NCBI RefSeq assembly: GCF_003990045.1
Contig: NZ_RZGZ01000004.1
Coordinates: forward strand, 1 to 64,000
Reading direction: 5' to 3'
Origin: Labedella endophytica
GTDB taxonomy: Bacteria; Actinomycetota; Actinomycetes; Actinomycetales; Microbacteriaceae
DNA length: 64,000 nucleotides
Numbering within the stretch: position 1 is the stretch's first letter; each line of letters begins with the position of its first letter. The position numbers and the translations under genes are program-made. The notes beneath the pieces are model-generated. The model was not told the origin of the DNA, did not search any database, and worked only from the letters and a program-made list of their open reading frames with translations. Positions 31,065-38,170 of this stretch are shown here, in pieces.

Positions 31065-31080
31065 GTTCGACTTGACGAAC
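31065..31080. promoter_or_regulatory. Inverted repeat in the azlC promoter
   Basis: GTTCG (31065-31069) and CGAAC (31076-31080) flank 6 bases and overlap the azlC -35. Likely operator for the divergent XRE-cupin regulator. Confidence 0.5.
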
Positions 31081-31100
31081 ACTCTACCGCGCGACACGAT
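31072..31100 (+). promoter_or_regulatory. azlC promoter
   Basis: TTGACG (31072-31077), a 17-base spacer and CACGAT (31095-31100), followed by 6 bases and the ATG at 31107. The spacing again fits a leaderless transcript, though the -10 is weak. Confidence 0.5.
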
Positions 31101-31106
31101 TGCGTC

Positions 31107-31925
31107 ATGCGTTCACTCTGGAGAACGATCGATCGATCTACCGTCCGGTCGGTCCTCGTCGTGTGCCTCGCCGACGGCCTCGTCGGGCTGGCCTTCGGTG
31201 CCATCGCCGTGGGCGCCGGGCTCCCCCTCTGGCTGCCGGTGCTCCTGTCTGTCGTGGTCTTCGCAGGCTCGGCGCAGTTCCTCCTCGTGGGAGTCCTCGC
31301 GGCCGGCGGATCCGTGGTGGCAGCCGTCGCCGCCGGGCTGCTCGTGAACGCGCGCCTCCTGCCGCTCGGACTCGCCGTCGGCGACGCGATCGGCGGAGGG
31401 CGCCGGCGCACGGTGCTCGGCAGCCACCTCCTCACGGACGAGAGCGCGGCCTTCGCGCTGCTCCACCCGAGCGGCGAGCGACGACGGGCCGTCTTCTGGC
31501 TGTGCGGAGTCGCGCTCTTCGTGTGCTGGAACCTCGGTGTCGCCGTGGGCGCCGTCGTCGGCACTCTCATCCCCGACACCGAGTCGCTCGGGCTCGACGC
31601 AGCCTTCCCCGCGATCCTCCTCGCGCTCGCCCTCCCCGCCCTGCGCTCGGCGGATGCGAGGCGCGCATCCGCGGTCGGCGTCGTCGTCGCTCTCGCGTCC
31701 GCACCGTTCTTGCCCGCCGGACTCCCCGTGCTCCTGGCCCTCGCCGGCGTCCTCGTCGCCCTCCCCCGCCGCGCCGCGCCGATCACGGCGCACTCCCCTT
31801 CTGCGTCCGCTTCCGCCTCCGCTCCTGCCCTCTCGCCCCCGCCGACGTGCGGACTCTCGTCCCCTGATTCGGCGATCGGACAACGAAAGTCCGCACGTCG
31901 CGGGGATGGGGAGGGGACGTCGTGA
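31107..31925 (+). CDS. azlC: AzlC-family branched-chain amino acid exporter, large subunit
   Basis: A 272-residue membrane protein with the AzlC pattern: ADGLVGLAFGAIAVGAGLPLWLPVLLSVVVFAGSAQFLLVG-type opening, GLLVNARLLPLGLAVGD, and LTDESAAFALLHPSGERRRAVFW with the conserved TDE. AzlC and AzlD together export branched-chain amino acids or their analogues (known of the family). The body fits the family up to about residue 235. The remaining residues (CGLSSPDSAIGQRKSARRG and ends) are encoded by an interspersed dyad repeat (31843-31900), so the C-terminus has been replaced or extended by repeat DNA. The stop overlaps the azlD start (GTGA). Confidence 0.9.
   Translation: MRSLWRTIDRSTVRSVLVVCLADGLVGLAFGAIAVGAGLPLWLPVLLSVVVFAGSAQFLLVGVLAAGGSVVAAVAAGLLVNARLLPLGLAVGDAIGGGRRRTVLGSHLLTDESAAFALLHPSGERRRAVFWLCGVALFVCWNLGVAVGAVVGTLIPDTESLGLDAAFPAILLALALPALRSADARRASAVGVVVALASAPFLPAGLPVLLALAGVLVALPRRAAPITAHSPSASASASAPALSPPPTCGLSSPDSAIGQRKSARRGDGEGTS
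31843..31900. repeat. Dyad repeat of the TGCGGACTTTCG family inside azlC
   Basis: CGACGTGCGGACTCTCGT (31843-31860) and ACGAAAGTCCGCACGTCG (31883-31900) pair at 17 of 18 positions. The left arm and the adjacent TCCCCT match the element at 13032-13122. Here it is translated as the azlC C-terminus. Confidence 0.8.
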
Positions 31926-32248
31926 GCGGCGCGACCCTCGGACTCCTGGCCGCGGCCGCCGTGCTGGCCGTGGGTACGCTCGCCCTCCGCCTCGCGGGCG
32001 TCCTTCTGCGCGCCCGACTGACGCCATCCGAACGCGTGCAGGAGATCCTCGACACGGGCGTCACGGTGCTGTTCTGCGCGCTCGTCGCGACGGCGGCGCT
32101 CGTCGAGGCGCAGGAGTTCGCGGGCTGGGCACGGCCGATCGGCGTCGCCGTCGGTGGAGTGCTCGCCTGGCGACGCGCCCCCTTCGTCCTGGTCGTCGTC
32201 GCCGCAGCCGCCGCCGCCGCCCTCCTCCGCCTCCTCGGCCTCCCCTGA
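31922..32248 (+). CDS. azlD: AzlD-family branched-chain amino acid exporter, small subunit
   Basis: A 108-residue membrane protein with three to four hydrophobic helices. LGLLAAAAVLAVGTLALRLAGVLL, VQEILDTGVTVLFCALVATAALVEAQEF and RPIGVAVGGVLAWRRAPFVLVVVAAA-type segments match AzlD. It starts at the GTG overlapping the azlC stop and is needed with AzlC for export (known of the family). The gene looks full length. Directly after its TGA, in the same frame, runs the coding remnant of an HxlR regulator. Confidence 0.9.
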   Translation: MSGATLGLLAAAAVLAVGTLALRLAGVLLRARLTPSERVQEILDTGVTVLFCALVATAALVEAQEFAGWARPIGVAVGGVLAWRRAPFVLVVVAAAAAAALLRLLGLP

Positions 32249-32482
32249 CTCACCCACATCACCCAGAAGTCGCTCACCGCGACCCTGCGCCGGCTCGAAC
32301 GGAACGGCATCGTCGAACGCGTCGTCCTGAGTTCGCGGCCCGTCGCGATCGAATACCGAATCACACCGCTCGGGAAGACCTTCCGCGAGCCGGTCGACGT
32401 GATCCTCCGCTGGGCCGCGACGAACCTGCCGGCGATCGAGCGCGCCCGGGCCGCCTTCGACGACCACCCCGAAGACCCGTGA
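32249..32482 (+). pseudogene. HxlR-family regulator remnant (C-terminal part only)
   Basis: Reading the frame directly after the azlD stop gives LTHITQKSLTATLRRLERNG, then IVERVVLSSRPVAIEYRITP, LGKTFREPVDVILRWAATNL and a TGA at 32480-32482. This is the second half of an HxlR winged-helix domain: the ITQKxLTxTLRxLExxGxVxR helix and the PxxxEYxLTxLG wing are well kept. There is no start codon and no N-terminal helix, so the 5' part has been deleted at the azlD junction. Intact members are about 110-130 residues; about 77 codons remain. The reading frame is undamaged, so the loss is probably recent. Confidence 0.75.
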
Positions 32483-32538
32483 GGTGTCGCATTCCGTCGC
32501 CTCACGGCGTGGAATGACAACAGAAAGCGACAACTCAC
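32479..32538. repeat. Imperfect intergenic dyad after the HxlR remnant
   Basis: GTGAGGTGTCGCATTCCGTC (from 32479) and GACAACAGAAAGCGACAACT (ending with CAC at 32538) form imperfect arms of about 22 bases. It lies between the HxlR remnant and acdS, which converge, and could terminate both. Confidence 0.55.
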
Positions 32539-32562
32539 GGGAGGTGGGGTGAGGTCAGGCGC

Positions 32563-33573
32563 TCAGGATCGGAAGAGGCCACTGTAGGCGTTGAGCGCGA
32601 GCTGACCGCCGAGGTGCGCGTAGAGAACCGTGCTCGTCGCCGGGATGTCGCGCGACTGCACGAGGTCGATGAGGCCGGCGAGCGACTTCCCCTCGTAGAC
32701 CGGGTCCGTGATCATGGCCTCGAGCTCGCCGCCGAGACGGATCGCGTCGAGTGTCGACTGCACCGGGATGCCGTAGAGGTCACCTGCCCAGCCCTCGAGC
32801 ACGGTGATCTCGTCCTCGCGCAACTCGCGGCCGAGTCCGATGAGCTCCGCCGTGTTCCGGGCGATGCGCTCCACCTGCGCGTGGGTCTTCTCGAGCGTCG
32901 CCGACGCATCGATGCCGATCACCCGGCGCGGACGCTCCTGCCCGGCGAAGCCCGCGATCATGCCGGCGTGCGTGGAGCCGGTCACGGTGCAGACGACGAT
33001 CGTGTCGAAGAACACGCCGAGCTCCCGCTCCTGCTGCTCCACCTCCATCGCCCAGTTCGCGAAGCCGAGTCCGCCGAGGCGGTGGTCGGAGGCACCCGCC
33101 GGGATCGCGTACGGCTTGCCGCCCTCGGCGACGACCTCGTCGATGGCCTGCTGCCAGCTCGACCGGATGCCGATGTCGAACCCGGCCGAGTCGAGCGTGA
33201 CCTTCGCACCCATGATGCGGGAGAGCTGGATGTTGCCCACGCGGTCGCTCAGCGGGTCGGGCCACTCCACCCAGTTCTCCTGCACGAGGCGCGCCTTGAG
33301 TCCGAGCTTCGCCGCGACCGCCGCCACCTGGCGCGTGTGGTTCGACTGGTAACCGCCGATCGAGACGAGCGTGTCCGCCCCCTCGGCGAGCGCCTCGGGC
33401 ACGAGGTATTCGAGCTTGCGGGTCTTGTTGCCACCGAACGCGAGGCCCGAGTTCACGTCCTCGCGCTTCGCCCACACCTGCGCTCCCCCGAGGTGCTGGC
33501 TGAGCCGCGGCAGGTGGTGCACGGGGCTCGGCCCGAAGGTGAGCGGGTACCGGGGGAAGTCGGAGAGCGGCAT
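32563..33573 (-). CDS. acdS: 1-aminocyclopropane-1-carboxylate deaminase
   Basis: A 336-residue PLP enzyme that turns ACC, the plant ethylene precursor, into ammonia and 2-oxobutanoate. The PLP lysine is K50 in [17 protein letters not shown]77 lies in [14 protein letters not shown]293-E294 lie in [11 protein letters not shown], and L321 follows VLYAH. With an offset of one these match Lys51, Ser78, Tyr294, Glu295 and Leu322 of the Pseudomonas enzyme. Glu295 and Leu322 separate true ACC deaminases from D-cysteine desulfhydrases, so the assignment is firm. AAGGACCACC precedes the ATG. It lies between a regulator remnant and tRNA-Leu, and its upstream region has a flanked palindrome that may bind a regulator. 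Confidence 0.95.
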   Translation of the reverse strand: MPLSDFPRYPLTFGPSPVHHLPRLSQHLGGAQVWAKREDVNSGLAFGGNKTRKLEYLVPEALAEGADTLVSIGGYQSNHTRQVAAVAAKLGLKARLVQENWVEWPDPLSDRVGNIQLSRIMGAKVTLDSAGFDIGIRSSWQQAIDEVVAEGGKPYAIPAGASDHRLGGLGFANWAMEVEQQERELGVFFDTIVVCTVTGSTHAGMIAGFAGQERPRRVIGIDASATLEKTHAQVERIARNTAELIGLGRELREDEITVLEGWAGDLYGIPVQSTLDAIRLGGELEAMITDPVYEGKSLAGLIDLVQSRDIPATSTVLYAHLGGQLALNAYSGLFRS

Positions 33574-33603
33574 GGTGGTCCTTCACAGTCAGAGGGCTCG
33601 AGT

Positions 33604-33638
33604 GGTCGTCCGTTCAGTATGCAATATATTGGACGACC
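33604..33638. promoter_or_regulatory. Regulatory dyad upstream of acdS
   Basis: GGTCGTCC (33604-33611) and GGACGACC (33631-33638) are perfect arms around an AT-rich core containing CAATATATTG (33622-33631) and, on the minus strand, a possible -10 (CATACT or TATATT). It lies 31-65 bases before the acdS start. Confidence 0.5.
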
Positions 33639-33751
33639 GCAACCAGGCACGACCGGATCCGGTCCCCTCGCCCCGGCGTCCCGACATGAGCGCCGGCCCG
33701 AGTAGCTGCGCGACACCCGGAGCCCTCAGAAGACGGAGGCCGGAAACGACG

Positions 33752-33781
33752 AAGGCACCGATCGGATCCGATCGGTGCCTT
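33752..33781. terminator. Terminator of tRNA-Leu
   Basis: A perfect 30-base palindrome: AAGGCACCGATCGG (33752-33765) pairs with CCGATCGGTGCCTT (33768-33781). It lies 31 bases beyond the 3' end of tRNA-Leu on the minus strand. Confidence 0.75.
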
Positions 33782-33811
33782 GTTCGTTCTCTGAGTTCCT
33801 GATGAACTCTG

Positions 33812-33895
33812 TGCGCGAGGGGGGACTTGAACCCCCACGCCCTTGCGGGCACTGGCACCTGAAGCCAGCGCGTCTGCCAATTCCGCCACTCGCGC
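33812..33895 (-). tRNA. tRNA-Leu (anticodon CAG)
   Basis: The minus strand starts GCGCGAGTGGCGGAATTGGC and ends with the matching acceptor strand CTCGCGC plus the discriminator A. The anticodon arm is CTGGC-TTCAGGT-GCCAG with anticodon CAG. A long variable arm (TGCCCGCAAGGGCG) and the T-arm GGGGGTTCAAGTCCCCC are present. The long variable arm and 84-base length fit a class II leucine tRNA. CCA is not encoded. A TAATCT -10 on the minus strand lies at 33930-33935. Confidence 0.95.
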
Positions 33896-34222
33896 GAGTA
33901 CGTGACGCGCCAGGCGCATCACCGCAGTGAGATTAGCACGGAGCGGCCTGGCAGGGCGATTCCCGTCCCCTCTTCCTCTGTCCTCGTCTCAGACGTCCTC
34001 CTCACGCGGGTCCCGCGAAGTCGTGCGTTTGTGCCGATCTGCGGCGCTCTACCGTGGCGAATCGGCGCAAACGCTCTACGAGGGAGGGTATGCGGAGCGG
34101 GACGCGGAGGAGGCGGAGCAGCGGACTCGCGGGGCGCTGTCCGCAACCGGGCGGGGGTCGGGTGGGGTTTCCAGGCCCTCCCACTAACATGTGGGTAGCC
34201 ACCACACCACTTCGGGAGCATC
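33896..34222. other. Gene-free spacer between tRNA-Leu and fhaA
   Basis: It holds a -10-like TAATCT for the tRNA (minus strand, 33930-33935). A stem CCCAC/GTGGG (34180-34184 and 34191-34195) encloses TAACAT (34185-34190), a likely -10 for fhaA. A purine-rich tract lies at about 34078-34130. No reading frame with believable coding character was found. Confidence 0.5.
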
Positions 34223-34975
34223 GTGGGCATTCTGGACAACTTCGAAAAGGGCTTGGACCGCGCCGTCAACGGCGCGTTCGCCAAGGCCTTCCGTTCGGGG
34301 CTGCAACCGGTGGAGATCACGAGCGCGCTGAAGCGCGAGATCGACACGAAGGCCGCCGTCGTCAGCCGCGAACGCATCCTCGCTCCCAACTCGTTCCGCG
34401 TCCTCATGTCCATGACGGACCACCGACGCATGACGGCGATCGGACCGGCGCTCATCGACGAGCTCACCGCGCTCGTGCAGAAGCACGCGTCGTCGCAGGG
34501 CTACCAGTTCGCCGGCGGCATCAGCATCGTGCTCGAAGCCGAGCCCTCCCTGAGCGACGGCATGCTCCGCGTGGATTCCCAGAACACGAAGAGCCGGGTA
34601 GCGTGGACGCCCGTGCTCGACATCGGCGGCAAGAGATACCCCATCACGCAGGCCCGGACCGTGATCGGTCGCGGTCGCGACGCCGACATCACCGTCGAGG
34701 ACACGGGCACGAGCCGCCGCCACGTCGAGATCCTGTGGGACGGACAGCGCGCCCAGGCCCGCGATCTCGGTTCCACGAACGGCTCCACGATGGCCGGCGA
34801 ACGCTTCAGCCAGGTGGCGCTGCCGCCGGATTCCGCGATCCAGATCGGCCGCACGGCGATCGTCTTCCGCGTGCTGGCGCAGGCCGAGCCCACCGCGCCG
34901 CTCCGACGCATGGACGATGCCACCGCCCGCCACGACGCGTCGCGTTCCGACGGTTTCTGGGGGCCCACCGCGTGA
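34223..34975 (+). CDS. fhaA: FHA-domain protein FhaA (DUF3662 plus FHA)
   Basis: A 250-residue cytoplasmic phosphothreonine-binding protein. Residues 1 to about 115 are the DUF3662 domain (MGILDNFEKGLDRAVNGAFA, LQPVEITSALKREIDTKAAV, YQFAGGISIVLEAE). The FHA domain spans about 130-218 with YPITQARTVIGRGRDADITVEDTGTSRRHVEI-type sequence and the LGSTNGS loop. In mycobacteria FhaA binds phosphorylated MviN and regulates peptidoglycan synthesis. The GTG start has GGGAGC upstream. It heads the operon fhaA-fhaB-pstP-rodA-pbpA-pknA, where every junction overlaps or nearly touches. Confidence 0.95.
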   Translation: MGILDNFEKGLDRAVNGAFAKAFRSGLQPVEITSALKREIDTKAAVVSRERILAPNSFRVLMSMTDHRRMTAIGPALIDELTALVQKHASSQGYQFAGGISIVLEAEPSLSDGMLRVDSQNTKSRVAWTPVLDIGGKRYPITQARTVIGRGRDADITVEDTGTSRRHVEILWDGQRAQARDLGSTNGSTMAGERFSQVALPPDSAIQIGRTAIVFRVLAQAEPTAPLRRMDDATARHDASRSDGFWGPTA

Positions 34976-35523
34976 GTGAACTCACCCTCCTCGTCCTCCG
35001 GTTCGGATTCCTGATCCTGCTGTGGCTGTTCGTCCTCGGCGTCGTCTACGCCCTCCGCGCAGACCTCTTCGGCCGAGGCAACCGCAAGCCGGCCCCCGCG
35101 AACGCCGCTGCGAGCGCGCCGGCACCCGCCGCCCCTGCTCCATCGCGACCCACCCCGGCCCGCCCCACCGCGAATCCCACGGCCGCGACCGTGACCGTGA
35201 ACCGCTCGCGCACCGGAAACGCCACCGCGTCGAACGCGAATCGCCTCGTGATCGTCCAGGGCCCGCGCGAGGGCCAGGAGATCCCGCTCGGCACCGGCCC
35301 CCTCACCATCGGCCGCTCGGCCGACTCGAGCCTCGTCCTCCGCGACGACTACACCTCCACTCACCACGCCCGCCTCCTGCAGTGGAACGAGGAGTGGATG
35401 ATCCAGGACCTCGGCTCCACGAACGGGACCTTCCTCGACGGCAAGCGCATCGGCTCCCCCACCCAGGTCCCCCTGCACACCCCGATCAAGGTCGGCCAGA
35501 CGGTCTTCGAGCTGCGAGGCTGA
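34972..35523 (+). CDS. fhaB: FHA-domain membrane protein FhaB (FipA)
   Basis: A 183-residue protein. It has one N-terminal membrane helix (about 5-28, LLVLRFGFLILLWLFVLGVV), an Ala/Pro linker (about 40-80) and a C-terminal FHA domain (about 92-183) with LGTGPLTIGRSADSSLVLRD, the HARL strand and LGSTNGTFLDGKRI. The phosphothreonine-binding Arg, Ser and Asn are present. In mycobacteria FhaB/FipA links FtsZ and FtsQ under stress and is a kinase substrate. The GTG at 34972 overlaps the fhaA stop (GTGA). Confidence 0.95.
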   Translation: MSELTLLVLRFGFLILLWLFVLGVVYALRADLFGRGNRKPAPANAAASAPAPAAPAPSRPTPARPTANPTAATVTVNRSRTGNATASNANRLVIVQGPREGQEIPLGTGPLTIGRSADSSLVLRDDYTSTHHARLLQWNEEWMIQDLGSTNGTFLDGKRIGSPTQVPLHTPIKVGQTVFELRG

Positions 35524-35528
35524 TCCCC

Positions 35529-36782
35529 ATGGAGTACACGGCCGACAGTGCCGCGGTTTCCCACGTGGGGAAGGTGCGCTCGAACAACCAGGATTCCGGC
35601 TACATCGGGCGCCGCCTCTTCGTCGTCGCCGACGGCATGGGTGGGCACGCGGGCGGAGACGTCGCGAGCGCGATCGCCCTTCAGCGCATCCTGAAGGCCG
35701 ACACCGACTACGACACGATCGAGGACGCGCAGGAAGCGCTCCGCAGCGCGATCGCCGCCGCGAACGGTGAGCTCGCCGAAACGGTCTTCGAGCACCCCGA
35801 GCTCACGGGGATGGGCACGACGGTCGACGCCGTGTGCATCGTGGGCGACCAGCTCGTCATCGCCCACATCGGCGACTCCCGCATCTACCTGTACCGCGAC
35901 GGCGAGCTCAGCCAGATCACCACGGACCACACGTTCGTGCAGCGGCTCGTCGACTCCGGCCGCATCACGCCGGACGAGGCGCGCGTGCACCCGCGACGTT
36001 CCGTGCTCATGCGGGTCCTCGGTGATGTCGACTCGGCCCCCGAGGTCGACACGTTCGCGATGACCTCGAAGCCCGGCGACCGATGGCTGCTGTGCTCCGA
36101 CGGCCTCTCGGACTTCGTCGACGACGAGGACATCGAGAAGATCCTCGCGGAGGGAGCGTCGGCGAAGGCCACGGGCGACCGCCTCGTGAAGATCACCCTC
36201 GACCACGGCGCCCCCGACAACGTCACGGCCGTCATCCTCGACATCGGTGACACGACGGAGCCCGACCGCAAGCCCGTCATCGTGGGTTCCGCGTCGAAGC
36301 CGTTGTCCTTCAGCGAGGTCGCGCCGAAGCAGCGCACGGGCCTCATCCCCGCGATGCTGCACTCGGTCCGTCCGTCGCCCGCGAACCCCTCCCACTTCGA
36401 GTCCGATGCCGAGGACTACTTCGAGGAGCTCATCGAGGAGGACGCCCGTCGCGCCCGTCGGCGCCGCCTCAGTTGGGCCGCCGGCATCGTGCTCATCGCC
36501 CTCGCGCTCGCCCTGACGCTCGTGGGTGCCTACGCCTGGACGCAGACGCGCTACTACCTGGGGTCCGACGAGGACACGGTCGTGATCTTCCAGGGTGTGC
36601 AACAGAGCGTCGGTCCGATCTCCCTCTCCACCGAGTACCAGGACACCGGCATCCCCCTCTCGCTCCTCAACGTCTACGACCGCCAGCGCATCGAGCAGAC
36701 CGTCGGTCCGGAGAGCCTCGACGAGATCCAGGAGACGGTCGAACGCATCAAGGCCCGATCCGGTCTGGAGAGCACACCGTGA
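35529..36782 (+). CDS. pstP: Ser/Thr protein phosphatase PstP (PP2C family)
   Basis: A 417-residue membrane-bound phosphatase. The PP2C catalytic domain occupies about residues 5-237. VRSNNQDSGYIG and FVVADGMGGHAGG give the metal Asp residues, LTGMGTTVDAVCI and AHIGDSRIYLYRDGELSQIT follow, then LCSDGLSDFV, and GAPDNVTAVILD closes the metal site. A juxtamembrane stretch leads to one helix (about 316-338) and a short extracellular tail. It reverses PknA and PknB phosphorylation. The ATG start lies 5 bases after fhaB, and its own stop overlaps rodA (GTGA). Confidence 0.95.
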   Translation: MEYTADSAAVSHVGKVRSNNQDSGYIGRRLFVVADGMGGHAGGDVASAIALQRILKADTDYDTIEDAQEALRSAIAAANGELAETVFEHPELTGMGTTVDAVCIVGDQLVIAHIGDSRIYLYRDGELSQITTDHTFVQRLVDSGRITPDEARVHPRRSVLMRVLGDVDSAPEVDTFAMTSKPGDRWLLCSDGLSDFVDDEDIEKILAEGASAKATGDRLVKITLDHGAPDNVTAVILDIGDTTEPDRKPVIVGSASKPLSFSEVAPKQRTGLIPAMLHSVRPSPANPSHFESDAEDYFEELIEEDARRARRRRLSWAAGIVLIALALALTLVGAYAWTQTRYYLGSDEDTVVIFQGVQQSVGPISLSTEYQDTGIPLSLLNVYDRQRIEQTVGPESLDEIQETVERIKARSGLESTP

Positions 36783-38170
36783 GCGCGCCGTCGATCGTCG
36801 CGGACACGAGCGTCATCAAGACGATGCGCAAGCTCCGCATCCCGCAGACGGAACGTAACCGCGAACTCGCCCTCCTCGTGGTGGCGTTCGCCGTCAACGT
36901 CGCGATGGTGCTGCTCGTGCAGCTCGGGGCCACGGGTGAGATCGAGACGACGCTCGTCTCCCTCACGGCGACTCTCGCCGCTCTCGTCTTCGGCCTCCAC
37001 ATCTGCCTGCGTTATGTGGCGCCGAAGGCCGATCCGCTGCTCCTACCGATCGTGACGGTGCTCAACGGGATGGGCGTCGCGATGATCTACCGTCTCGACA
37101 TCGCGGAGGGTTACACGGGCTGGTCGGCCTTCTCCACGCGTCAGATCGTGTGGAGCGCGATCGCGATCATCGGTGCGATCACGGTCATCCTCGTGATCCG
37201 GAACCACCGAGTCCTGTTCCGGTACACCTACATCTTCGGCTTCGCCGCGTTCGTCCTCCTGCTCCTGCCGCTCGTCCCGGGGCTCGGCCGGCGCGTCAAC
37301 GGCGCCCAGGTGTGGATCGGCATCGGCGATTTCCTGACCTTCCAGCCCGGTGAGGTCGCGAAGATCGCCCTCGCGATCTTCTTCGCCGGCTACCTCGTAC
37401 GCACGCGGGACAGCCTCTCGCTCGTGGGCCGCCGGTTCCTCGGCGTGCAGCTCCCGCGCTTGCGCGACCTCGGCCCGATCGTGGTCGTCTGGGCGCTCTC
37501 GATGGGCGTCATCGTGTTCCAGCGCGACCTCGGAACGGCCCTGCTCTACTTCGGGATGTTCACGGTCATGATCTACGTCGCGACCGGTCGCCTCAGCTGG
37601 GTGCTCATCGGCCTCGGACTCTTCGGCGGTGGTGCGGCGATCGCGAGCCAGTCACTCACCTACGTCAACGGGCGCTTCAATAACTGGCTCGATGCGTTCA
37701 GCCAGGAGATCTACGACGCCCAGGGCGGCAGCTTCCAGCTCCTGCAAGGCATCTTCGGCCTCGCCCACGGCGGTCTCGTCGGCACGGGCCTCGGTCAGGG
37801 ACGGCCGGCCATCACACCGCTCGCCGAGAGCGACTACATCATCGCGAGCCTCGGGGAGGAACTCGGCCTGGCCGGCATCTTCGCGATCCTGTGCCTCTAC
37901 CTCGTCTTCGTCGGACGCGGCATCCGCATCGGCTTCCTCGACGGCGACGACTTCGGCAAGCTCCTCGCGCTCGGACTCGCGTTCACCGTGGCCCTCCAGG
38001 TCTTCATCATGGTGGGCGGCGTCACGCGCGTCATCCCCCTCACGGGTCTGACGACGCCGTTCCTCGCGGCGGGCGGTTCCTCGCTCGTGGCCAACTGGAT
38101 CATCGTGGCGCTCCTGCTCCGCGTGAGCGACAGCGCGCGACCCGCGCGGAGCGGGGAGGCGAGCTCGTGA
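36779..38170 (+). CDS. rodA: SEDS peptidoglycan glycosyltransferase RodA/FtsW type
   Basis: A 463-residue membrane protein with about 10-12 helices. The SEDS core is marked by GRRVNGAQVWIGIGDFLTFQPGEVAKIALAIFF, VFQRDLGTALLYFGMFTVMIYVATGR, RFNNWLDAFSQ with the conserved Asp of the WLD(P/A) loop, and ALAESDYIIASLGEELGLAG-like sequence near the end. It polymerises lipid II glycan strands with its partner class B PBP, encoded directly downstream. The GTG start overlaps the pstP stop. Placement within the kinase operon matches mycobacterial and other actinobacterial RodA. Confidence 0.95.
   Translation: MSAPSIVADTSVIKTMRKLRIPQTERNRELALLVVAFAVNVAMVLLVQLGATGEIETTLVSLTATLAALVFGLHICLRYVAPKADPLLLPIVTVLNGMGVAMIYRLDIAEGYTGWSAFSTRQIVWSAIAIIGAITVILVIRNHRVLFRYTYIFGFAAFVLLLLPLVPGLGRRVNGAQVWIGIGDFLTFQPGEVAKIALAIFFAGYLVRTRDSLSLVGRRFLGVQLPRLRDLGPIVVVWALSMGVIVFQRDLGTALLYFGMFTVMIYVATGRLSWVLIGLGLFGGGAAIASQSLTYVNGRFNNWLDAFSQEIYDAQGGSFQLLQGIFGLAHGGLVGTGLGQGRPAITPLAESDYIIASLGEELGLAGIFAILCLYLVFVGRGIRIGFLDGDDFGKLLALGLAFTVALQVFIMVGGVTRVIPLTGLTTPFLAAGGSSLVANWIIVALLLRVSDSARPARSGEASS

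Noticed and set aside
33812-33895. tRNA-Leu as an integration site for a genomic island carrying acdS
   Set aside because: No integrase gene and no direct repeat of the tRNA 3' end were found on either side.
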